64,000 bases of DNA from Phragmites australis (Eukaryota; Streptophyta; Magnoliopsida; Poales; Poaceae), in contig NC_084921.1 of assembly GCF_958298935.1 (NCBI RefSeq), positions 42,937,001-43,001,000 on the forward strand, given 5' to 3'. This document shows positions 37,830 to 45,786 of the stretch, one piece after another. Below the pieces are notes generated by a model. The model was not told the DNA's origin, did not search any database, and saw only the letters and a program-made list of their open reading frames with translations. A program made the position numbers and the translations under genes. Numbering within the stretch: the first letter of the stretch is position 1; each line of letters begins with the position of its first letter.

Positions 37830-40746
37830 CAAAACGAAGAACCTTACCAGGGCTTGACATGCCGCGAATCCTCTTGAAAGAGGGGTGCCCTTGGGAATAC
37901 GGACACAAGTGGTTCATGGCTGTCATCAGCTCATGCAGTAGGGTGTTGGGTTAAGTCTCGCAACGAGCGCAACCCTCGTGTTTAGTTGTCACTATGAGTT
38001 TGGAACCCTGAATAGACCGCCGGTGTTAAGCCAGAGTAAGGAGATGATGAGGCCAAGTCATCATACCCCTTATGCCCTGGGCGACACACGTGCTACAATG
38101 AGCGGGACAAAGGGTTGCGTCTCATGGTAGCCTGCTCCAGTCCCCTGACGAAACCTTCGTTATTGGGTTAGTCATACACTTCACATGTTTCTAGCGATTC
38201 ACATGGCATCATCAAATGATACAAGTCTTGGATAAGAATCTACAACGCACTAGAACGCCCTTGTTGAAGATTCTTTATTGTGACAACATCTAGGGTTCCT
38301 TGAATAATGCGATATCTCACATCGGGTAAATCCTTAACCCTTCCTCTTGTTACTAATACTACAAAATGTTCTTGTAAATTATGGCCAATACCAGGTATAT
38401 AAGTAGTGATTTCAAATCCAGAGGTTAATCGTACTCTGACAACTTTACGTTATCAGCAAAAGTTTCCAGATTCATGGAGATATAGAACAACATATAAGTC
38501 ATCATGCTTGCATATCCATCATTTGAGTCTCCAACAATTATTCCAATAATTACATATCCGATTTGCCCTATGAACGAATATGCAAGCATATATTTCATGC
38601 TTGTTTTAGGAAAGAGTGGTGATGTTTTTGCTGTCAAGTTGTATCCTGCTAGAGCAACTACCAATTCCCAAGACGGTGTCACTGATATATTTGGGAAGTG
38701 CTTGCCAGTCTTCGAGGAGATGGTCAGACAGGAAATGCCATTGCTTGTAAGTTGTCCTACCTGCATTAATGGCCTTTTGATTGGGAGTTTTGATCCATGC
38801 CTAGTCAACTACTATATACTAAAGTGTCTGGAATCGGTGAAATCTCAGGGCCACTGCTACGGTAGCTACTGTAGCAGTGGCCCTATGTATGTATATACGT
38901 ACATGTACGTATAGGTATACATGTACATGTATATACGTATGTATATATATGTGTATATATATGTAAAAAAAATTTCGGACATTATAGAAAAATGTCGAAA
39001 TAAATATTAGTTACATTAATAAATCGGTTGAAAAAAAATCTAAAATGTAAAGAAAAATATCTAAAACTCAAAAAAATATGAAATGAATTATTTTATATTA
39101 GTATTACTTCCACCTACATGTTAAAACTAAGTGCATGCATAAAAGTACTATTGTTTTCTCTATAATTAATTGAATGTGTTTAACATTAATAATTCTATAG
39201 TACAAAATTTGTGAACCTAATTTTTTTAGTCCTTTTTTTTGTTGTGCTCTACACAGCAAAATAAAAATAGCGTGGCGTAGGCGCGCCAATCAGACTAGTA
39301 TACTCTAGTGTCACTTCAGATAATAGGTGTCGCTGCAATTAGTTTCCTCGAGTTGCTTTGTTAAAAAAAGAGCCTTGACAATACCTAATTGTAAAGGTTG
39401 CTTCTAGTTTTTTTTTTTTTTTTTTTTTTTGGGCATGGTCAATGCCTTATGTAACGGCTCTTATGCCCACTTGTAATTTTTCTTCAGGTTCATGGAGAAG
39501 TCACAGATCCACATGTTGATACCTTTGATCGTGAGAAGGTTTTCATTGATAGAATATTAGCATCACTTGTACAAAAACTTCCAAAGCTGAAAATTGTCAT
39601 GGAGCATATCACAACTATGGATGCGGTGAATTTCATAGAATCATGCAAAGAAGGTGTGTGCTCCTAGAATGACCTTATGCTTCTGGCCTTGTCTATGGTT
39701 ATAACAATTAACACGTCCATGTTCTTAGGTCATGTTGCTGCAACAGTAACTCCCCAGCATCTCCTCCTCAATAGGAATGCTTTGTTTCAGGGTGGCTTGC
39801 AGCCTCACAACTATTGCTTGCCAGTGCTGAAAAGGGAGACTCATAGTATGTTCCAAATCGCCCTCCTTTAAGAAATTCCACACAATAATATTTCTTTTGG
39901 TTCAAAAATTTGCTGGATGTTTCTTTAGATACGAAAAATCACCACTTGCAGAGTGATAACTTTTTTGGTTCAAAAAATGACTGGATACTCTTTAAGCAAT
40001 ATAAAACTAGATCTGTGACATTCTTCTTGTATTATATTTTTATGTTGCATGATTAGATCAGCTCTTGCCCAACTTTCCAATTAATTGTCATGTAAAAAAA
40101 TATCCTTTTCATTTTCTTTTTAAATTATGGACGGCATTTTGTGTATTAACTGTCTCTGAGCCTTCTACCCCGGACAAGCTATTGTATCCGTTGTAACAAG
40201 TGGGAGTGGACGGTACTTTCTTGGTACTGACAGCGCTCCCCATGATAAACGGAATAAAGAATGTTCTTGTGGATGTGCAGGAATATATAGCGCTCCTGTT
40301 GCTCTGTCTCTTTATGCTAAAGTATTTGAAGAGGTAATCGTTGTCTCAAGCTCTCATACTTATCTATCATCAACACCACTAGATTTCAAGTAAATTACTT
40401 TGCTATAGATTGGTTTTGGTTAGAGGACACTATAGTTGCGAAGTGTCACATACCGTGCAGTGCAAACTGTAAAGATATATAATTACGTAGGTGATCAAAA
40501 GTTTCTTTCTGATCGGTTTACTCTACTGTTCCACTATTTCAGGCTGGTGCTCTAGATAAGCTAGAAGCATTTACAAGCTTCAATGGCTCCGATTTTTATG
40601 GCCTCCCGAGAAACACTTCAAAGATTGTCCTGAGAAAGAGCGTCTGGAAAGTTCCTGCAACTTATGCGCACAGTTCAGGGGAGATTGTGCCTATGTATAC
40701 GAGCAACACCCTTGAATGGCTTCCATCTGATCAGCCTGAAGAATAA
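33942..40746 (+). CDS. PYR4: Dihydroorotase (pyrimidine biosynthesis), 7 exons, about 400 aa, possibly damaged
   Basis: Exons 33942-34177, 34300-34481, 38610-38746, 39488-39653, 39729-39845, about 40173-40333 and 40543-40746 join in frame to 400 residues. Dihydroorotase cyclises carbamoyl-aspartate to dihydroorotate, the third step of UMP synthesis. The residues of the type I zinc enzyme are present: HLH (63, 65), carboxylated Lys in KLYP (149), HGEVTD (His 187), EHITT (His 225) and GTDSAPH (Asp 299). About 46 residues before MAASSQQ look like an organelle transit peptide, as in plant PYR4. Oddities: the expected acceptor of exon 6 reads CCCCG/GACAAG instead of AG; exon 3 has unusual residues (GDVF, PARATTN, VFEEM); exon 7 has NGSDFYG for the usual NGPxFYG. 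Intron 2 carries a large plastid insertion and intron 3 a Helitron. Identity is secure; expression is uncertain. Confidence 0.88.
34482..34950 (+). other. Dihydroorotase intron 2, native 5' part
   Basis: Ordinary AT-rich intron after the GTATGAATCC donor at 34482. The border with plastid-derived DNA lies somewhere between about 34950 and 35060. Confidence 0.5.
35757..36488. mobile_element. ATATCCG-rich repeat nested in plastid DNA (hAT-like end TAGGGGTGAAAAC)
   Basis: Plastid spacer is interrupted after ACCATGTGCTACGGC and resumes near TTAACAATTGAATCC. The insert opens TAGGGGTGAAAACAGGTCGG and is full of ATATCCGA and ATCCGTAT words. TAGGGGTGAAAAC-type starts are typical of hAT elements. The right terminus is not a clear inverted match, so the class is tentative. 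It must have inserted after the plastid DNA arrived. Confidence 0.6.
36632..36703 (+). pseudogene. trnV-GAC: Plastid-derived tRNA-Val (trnV-GAC) pseudogene
   Basis: Nearly complete 72-base plastid tRNA-Val(GAC): ATATAACTCAGCGGTAGA at the D arm and AGTTCGAGCCTGATTATCCC at the T arm and acceptor. The anticodon loop reads CTTGATGTGG where plastids have CTTGACGTGG, so the anticodon is GAT. Other transitions include GTAGAGT to GTAGATT. In nuclear intron DNA with a changed anticodon, a working tRNA is unlikely. Confidence 0.85.
36738..36755. repeat. Poly-C run (C18)
   Basis: Eighteen C in a row in the trnV-rrn16 spacer. The plastid version has a short C-rich stretch here, so it has expanded in the nucleus or is an assembly artefact. 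Confidence 0.8.
36916..38119 (+). pseudogene. rrn16: Plastid-derived 16S rRNA fragment (first about 1.2 kb)
   Basis: Starts TCTCATGGAGAGTTTGATCC and runs collinear with plastid 16S through the 530-loop region, 900 region (AATTGACAGGGGCTCGCACA) and ACACGTGCTACAATGAGC. It then breaks off after GGGACAAAGGGTTGCG, leaving the last about 290 bases, including the anti-Shine-Dalgarno end, absent. Functionally fixed bases are changed: GTGCCAACAGCCACGG replaces GTGCCAGCAGCCGCGG. Most differences are C to T or G to A. This is a nuclear relic, not an rRNA gene. Confidence 0.93.
38120..38450 (-). pseudogene. rps12: Plastid-derived rps12 exon 2 and start of its group II intron 2
   Basis: On the minus strand, AAAGTTGTCAGAGTACGATTAACC at the 38450 side begins the 3'-rps12 exon 2. 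It reads on to CAACAAGGGCGTTCTA (about 38255), then the group II intron start GTGCGTTGTAGATTC and about 130 intron bases to CTACCATGAGA at 38120. Exon 1 and exon 3 are absent. Small changes (for example a lost codon in the VRGGR region) mark decay. Confidence 0.85.
38454..38604 (-). pseudogene. ndhB: Plastid-derived ndhB fragment
   Basis: The minus strand encodes [20 protein letters not shown] followed by [20 protein letters not shown] and YISMNLETF. This is an internal piece of the plastid NDH subunit 2 with a few substitutions (KRMLAYSS to [11 protein letters not shown] to ETF). It covers about 50 codons. The plastid match continues to ATGCTTGTTT at 38595-38604, six bases before dihydroorotase exon 3. 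Confidence 0.88.
38805..39298 (+). mobile_element. Non-autonomous Helitron, 494 bp, in dihydroorotase intron 3
   Basis: The 5' end reads TCAACTACTATATACTAAAG, the classic plant Helitron start. The 3' end has hairpin TGGCG (39273-39277) / CGCCA (39284-39288), a short spacer, then CTAG at 39295-39298 followed by T. No TIR, no target duplication and no coding capacity. It is related to copies at 3.7-5.8 kb. Inside, CAGGGCCACTGCTAC...GTAGCAGTGGCCCT (about 38847-38884) is a strong internal inverted repeat next to a GTATATACGTACATG microsatellite. Confidence 0.8.
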
Positions 40747-41260
40747 ACACTGCATTGTTCGACAATGCACTCGGGGGAATCAATAAGTGGAGTGGTTCTT
40801 AAAGGATCCTAACACAGACCTTGAAAACTCACCCTTTTCTGTTAGAATCAGCATAGCAAACTGTTTTCAGCCATAAGCTTGCCTCATTTGAGATCGTTGA
40901 AAGCAAGATTGGTGAGAATAACTTACTGAGAGCAACAACGAAAGGTTGCTTTGTTGAGTTATATTCTTTTTTATTGGATTGCAATACAATTTCCGAAGAG
41001 GGAGAAGGGCAAATGTATCTTATACATCAATCTTACAGTTCGTCCTCGCAAAATTTTCCAGTTAATATTTCTGATCGTCTTTAAGGCAGTTGCTGTCAGG
41101 TTACTGCGACTTGAAGGGGATGTATGCTCTCTGAATTCAGATCAGTGTCGCATGTAGTTGCTCTTATAAGGGACCTCCCATGCTGTAAACTCTGCGGTGC
41201 TCCCTTGGACAAACCAGCCTTTCACTGTGTCCTACTTTCGTCACCGCCGTCTATGGATTG
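40747..41260 (+). other. Dihydroorotase 3' UTR / intergenic
   Basis: Downstream sequence of the dihydroorotase gene, with no second gene recognised. It ends against the convergent PPR pseudogene. Confidence 0.4.
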
Positions 41261-42333
41261 TCACCGTGTGCTCCTCCCTCTGTCGTCGACGTGCAAGTTA
41301 TCATCACCATCGTCATCACGGATTGAACTCAGGAGCTCTCGCAGCTCGCGAGACCCCACAATGCCCTTCTCTTCCATCTCCCTCACCACCCTACCAGGGT
41401 CCTTCCTCTTCTCAGCCCTCGACAGCTCCTCCACCACCGCCCTCCTTGTGATGTGTCCATCACCCGCTCTGCCTCGCTGGCCTCCCCGACCATCGCCAGC
41501 GCATTGACGAACGCGTTGCAAGCTGGCTCCGTCGGAACCAGCCCTTTCCCGCGCATATCGTCGACCCGCGCGTTCCTGGTGCGGCCCTGTGAGCTGAGCC
41601 CATGCACGAGGTAGCTGTACATGAACGCGTTCGGCTCACAGCCGTATAGGGGCCGCATCTGGTGGAACACGCGCAGCGTGTCGTTGACGTGCAAACAACT
41701 GCGCGTAGCCCCTGATGAGCACGTTGAGCGCGCGCGTGTCCGGCGGGATCTCCTCCTCAAGCATCTGCCTGAACAGCGCGGACACGTTGTCCATGTACAT
41801 GTAGTGGACCATGGTGTCGCCGCCGCCGCGCGACAGCAACACGGTGAAGAATGCGTGGTAGGTATCGACAGAGGGTGCGCCGCGGGGTCGGCAGAGGCGC
41901 ACATGAGGGTGTAGACGTGGAAGGCCTTGCCGAGCCTGCCGAACTGGCAGTAGAAGTAGAGGGCGGTGCAGAGAAGGGGCCTAGGGGAGAAGGGAGAAAG
42001 AGAGCATGCAGGCGCGGTCGAAGTGGGCGTAGAGGTCGGCAGCAGCAGCGAGGCGTTTGATGGCAATGAGGAACGGGGCAGGGTCGATACGGAAGGCGGG
42101 GAGGTGGAGCGAGTGGATGAGGAGCGAGAGTAGGAGGTGGGTGTCAGAGGTGGAGGTGAGGGAGGAAGCCAGGAAGAGCAAGGTGAGGCGGGACGGGAGG
42201 GACACGATGGCAACAGGGGAGGGCTGCAACGTATTAGGGCCGCAGCGGAAGCGGTGCGGGGTGCGACGAGATCTGGTGGAGAAGGGGAGGTGGACGGAGA
42301 GGGAAGCGGGGTTGGTACAAATATCTGTTTCAC
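41261..42333 (-). pseudogene. Pentatricopeptide-repeat (PPR) protein pseudogene, frameshifted
   Basis: The minus strand starts with an ATG at 42333 and a Ser/Pro-rich, organelle-target-like N terminus. PPR-like helices are spread over different frames. One holds FRIDPAPFLIAIKRLAAAADLYAHF (about 42080-42010), another FYCQFGRLGKAFHVYTLM, a third GAPSVDTYHAFFTVLL and PPDTRALNVLIRGYAQ (about 41880-41690). After further shifts come CEPNAFMYSYLVHGLSSQGR and PTEPACNAFVNALAMVGEASEAERVM (about 41640-41470), then a charged tail. Each piece is collinear with a P-class PPR array (organelle RNA binding), but at least three indels separate them. The gene is short and single-exon, as PPR genes usually are. 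Dead copy, or sequencing error if reads disagree. Confidence 0.7.
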
Positions 42334-42844
42334 AAGTGTGTGCCCCTATAATAAAGTTAGGAATCCAGAATAGAGGGGCCAGTACTGTACACTTGTTGAC
42401 ATGAGGGTCCAGACCTCACACGTTAGCAGGCATGCAGTATTTGTACAATAAGAGGATTCGTGTCCTAGAAATGAGCATTTTTTACTGGACTAGATGAGTC
42501 CTCGTGCGTTGCAATGGAACAAACAATGTACAGGATAATATCAAAGTTGCAAGTTCAAACTGGAAGATGTTGCAAACCATGAGAAATAAAATAAAAAACA
42601 TTATTTAGTGACTACATGTTGAGGGAGACTCCAATGTTAGGCAGGTATGACGGCCATCGGACTTCGCCATATTGGTCGACCAGCACATGCCACCTTGTTC
42701 TTCCTTGAGCAGCAGCTCATCAACATCGGACACCTTGTGGCCCAGTGTCGGTGATGTCGAAGACGTCCATGAACCAGCCTGCTTAATCATATGAAAGTCT
42801 TCATATGTGCTCCAATACTGAGGGGCGTTATGATACACACTCGA
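42334..42844. other. Intergenic, repeat debris
   Basis: Includes a CGTGCGTTGCAATGGA word (about 42513) common at ends of grass repeats. The minus-strand ORF 42605-42838 is unrecognised. Confidence 0.3.
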
Positions 42845-44165
42845 TTAGACTCTTAATGCAATCACGAAGATTGCATCTTGCACCAGATGATTTACAAAGC
42901 ATATCGTGACAAGCATTTGCAAATTTGAGCATGCAAAGAAGTATATCATGCACTCCGGATTCATTCTCCTTGCCATTAAATTAAGTGGAATCCAGTTTTG
43001 CTTTACAAATATTTGTTTCAACCAGAGAAGCTTCAATGTTGTTGGTAATTCCTTGGCATTCAGGTATGCAAATGATGAACCACTCCCAGTGGTTGAGGTC
43101 AGATCTGGCCTTGCTTGCTTGTGCAAGCATAAGATTTCCACAATAATTTCTAGAGTTGTACCTTGCATCTCCCAGAAAGAAGAATGCAAAAATATTTCAG
43201 CAGCCAGAACAAGCTTAGATAACTCGGAACCATTCTCATGACTAAAGCTTGGAGCTTTACCACAGAACATCTGAAAATGGTTTCGACCAAATCAAATTAC
43301 AACAAAAAAAGGCTAAATCAGCAAGCACAGAAGTCATTTGCCATCACCTTCTGCAGAATCCTTAACACATCACTCTTACAGTGAAGTGAAAAATCCTTAT
43401 CATCAAATAGCGGTAACAATCTGCCAAAAATAGTCCTAATAACAGGAAAATGGCAGGTATTTCTGCGAAATATAAAATATAAACTCTTTAATGCCATAGA
43501 CTTCATAGAATGAGAAGAGTCATGACCCAAAAACAACAACAACAATTCCACCTACAATGAGAGCGAAGAGAGCATTTCAGCTTTGAACACATCTCCCAGT
43601 GTGCCTAGAACCATCTGTTTTCCGACCTGTGATATTAACAACAAAAGGCTCTTTCTTAAAGTTTAGTGAGAACAACTGCATGCAAAAAGAAAAAGAAAAA
43701 GAAAATGCAGAATATCTCCTTTTGGAAGTGAAAAGCAGAATGTAACCTTAACCTCACATTAGTTATTTGTATTTTTTCCCAATGTAAACCGATGAATAAA
43801 ATATCATTAATGTTTATATTAGCTTTCAACATATGTAGATATGAACAAACATGTCAACACCCATATAAATTTGCCCAAACATCACTGATGTTGGCCGATT
43901 GAAGTAAATGAATAAAGTTATTATTTAAGCAACAAACTTATATCCATAAACACCTCATGAACTCTATGTATAACAGCCAAGAGCCAACATACAATCAAGC
44001 TTCGAAAAAGCTTTAATTGCTGCCAGAATCACTTGTGGTTCTGATCCCTAGGAGCAAGTCAATCTTCTCAGCACTTCAAGGATGATGCATGAGAAGTCCT
44101 CTGACAACCGACAGATGCAAACAGCTGCAAACAATGCCGCTTTCATCTGCCAAAGGACAAGCATG
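42845..44165 (-). pseudogene. ARM-repeat gene fragments resembling Integrator subunit 7 (plant EMB1895-like)
   Basis: Three minus-strand coding islands. (1) About 44145-43980: MKAALFAAVCICRLSEDFSC, then ILEVLRRLTC, a TAG stop, and QVILAAIKAFSKLDCMLA. (2) About 43615-43348: MVLGTLGDVFKAEMLSSLS, an in-frame TAG at 43552-43554, then VELLLLFLGHDSSHSMKSMA and LLPLFDDKDFSLHCKSDVLR up to a GT donor. (3) 43270-42845, after an AG acceptor: MFCGKAPSFSHENGSELSKL and RPDLTSTTGSGSSFAYLNAK. The helical repeat style and wording recall the plant INTS7 homologue, part of the complex that processes snRNA 3' ends. The N-terminal exon and C-terminal half are not found, and two internal stops occur. Family call moderate; pseudogene status likely. 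Confidence 0.5.
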
Positions 44166-45105
44166 ATGATTTGTCATCAGAATAGTTATTCTCCTAAATT
44201 TTAAAAATGTAAAACACTCTAAAGAAATTAACAGCTTAACCAAGCCAAGATTTTCCCCAGAAAATTTGATAGAAAAGAACCAAGAAATTGTGTTGAAAAT
44301 ATGATCTTCAACAGAAACAACAATCCCTCTCTGATCTGCATCCTAACGGCTTACCAAGCCAAGATTTTCCCCAAATCATAACCCCTTGTCAACAGCATAT
44401 ATGGTGACACCTCCGATAGATGGCAACGAAGAATGAGGATTTTTTTCTGAGCAGAGACCCGAGCGTGGTTATTTGGCTGGGAATCGAAATACTGAGTCAC
44501 AAGATGATTTTGGACCTCACTTCTTAGAGGAGAACTATCGAGCACATGGTCTGCATTTCCTGTGAATGAGGAACGGGTGGTGAAATGCAGAGGAGGGACG
44601 CAGTCGGAAAAGAGAGAGATGGTGTGATTACCACTTTGCTTGTCATCCCACCGCCGCCCCAGCTTCGTGCCGCTGATCTGGCCACACTGCACGAGGAGAC
44701 GCATGACGCACCTGCTGCAAGCACGCCAGCTTCCGTCTCCCACCCAGGCCCAACTAGGCCGCGCTGGTACCTCCTGGCTGGCACCCACTTCCAACCGGCC
44801 AATGACGGCTGCCTCCCAGGCTCCCATAGCTCGGATGCTCGCCCCTTCTCAAGGGGCTGCTCAAGGGCTGGGCGCACAGGATGGAGCAGGACGCAGAGAT
44901 CTGGACTGCGGCGGGAGGCGGAAGTGTGCGGCGGCGTGGTGGAGAGGCCGGAGGACGGCGCGGAGGCGAGGCGCGAGAAGGGCTTGGAGGCCGGGGTGGG
45001 CGGCGCGGAGGATTAGGGCTCGGGCGTCCAGGCGCACGTTGGAACGAAAAAAATCCGCACGTAGACAAATCGGCGTGGGCAGAAGGATAAAAAGGGACTT
45101 ACGTG
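44166..45105. other. Intergenic with GC-rich ORFs of unknown meaning
   Basis: From about 44590 to 45070 the DNA is GC-rich and open on both strands. No domain is recognised. It may be the decayed first exon or promoter of the ARM-repeat gene upstream of 44165, but no conserved start is visible. Confidence 0.3.
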
Positions 45106-45475
45106 GTAGGGGCTAATTACTTTTTTAGCCCCTATTGGATGGCGTATTTTAAAATACCATATATCCAGATTTCATCTTTTAAATACCATTCGGGCCCACA
45201 TTTCTATCAAATAAGCTATCGTGCCGCACCGCACTGTCCTTCCTTGTCTCCTCTGTCATGTGCCATCGTCCTGTGGTGCACGCAGACATGCTCTTGGCCT
45301 GTCCCAAACATGATCAAATGGACCAATCGGACAGGCCCGAACAGCTTATCTACTGTAGCGAGCCGTGTCGTACCGGTTCGCGTGCCTCTCTCTCGGCCCA
45401 TGGTATGGTCCGTTGGTGACCGTGTCGTGCCGGGCTGGTTTGGGCACGATTTCGGTCCGGCGGACCGAAATAAAT

Positions 45476-45582
45476 AAAAAATATATATAGAAAATAAAAA
45501 ATATATAGAAAATAGATAAAAATATAAAAAATAGATAAAAATAGCTACAAAATTAAAAATATATAGAAAAATAGAAAATAAT
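45476..45582. repeat. ATAGAAAATA-type low-complexity repeat
   Basis: Imperfect AAAATATATAGAAAATA units inside the TIR element. Confidence 0.85.
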
Positions 45583-45786
45583 TGGGCATTTGCGTGCCGG
45601 GCTGTGCCGTCCTGGGCTGGGCCGTGCCCGTGCCGGTCCGACTCGACCAGGCCATGCCGTGCCGGCTCGTCATGCCGCGCTCGGCCCAGGCACGGCCCGT
45701 AGCCTCGTGCCATGCCGGCCCGGCCCATCTTGACTCGGGTCGTGCCGTGCCTGGGCCGTGCCTACAGTGCCGTGCCTCAGGTCGGC

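Larger units (their letters stand above)
35050..38604. other. Nuclear plastid DNA insertion (NUPT), about 3.5 kb, shuffled
   Basis: In window order, intron 2 holds: the rps12-trnV spacer (about 35050-35755, from GTTAGCGATCCCGGCTCTAT); a nested repeat (35757-36488); the rest of that spacer; trnV-GAC; the spacer; the 5' four-fifths of 16S rRNA; then rps12 intron 2/exon 2 antisense; then an ndhB piece antisense. All come from the inverted repeat and keep the same relative strand. Plastid order, however, is ndhB, rps7, rps12, trnV, rrn16, so the blocks are permuted and rps7 is missing. The sequence carries many transition changes, so it has resided in the nucleus for some time and is not a plastid contaminant. 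Flanking dihydroorotase exons confirm the nuclear location. Confidence 0.9.

Noticed and set aside
36916..38119. Functional 16S rRNA gene or plastid contamination
   Set aside because: Truncated, joined to antisense rps12, with changes at fixed rRNA positions, and bracketed by nuclear dihydroorotase exons.
38425..38808. 127-aa minus ORF as a real ndhB-like gene
   Set aside because: Only about 50 codons match ndhB; the rest is the antisense of dihydroorotase exon 3 and intron sequence.
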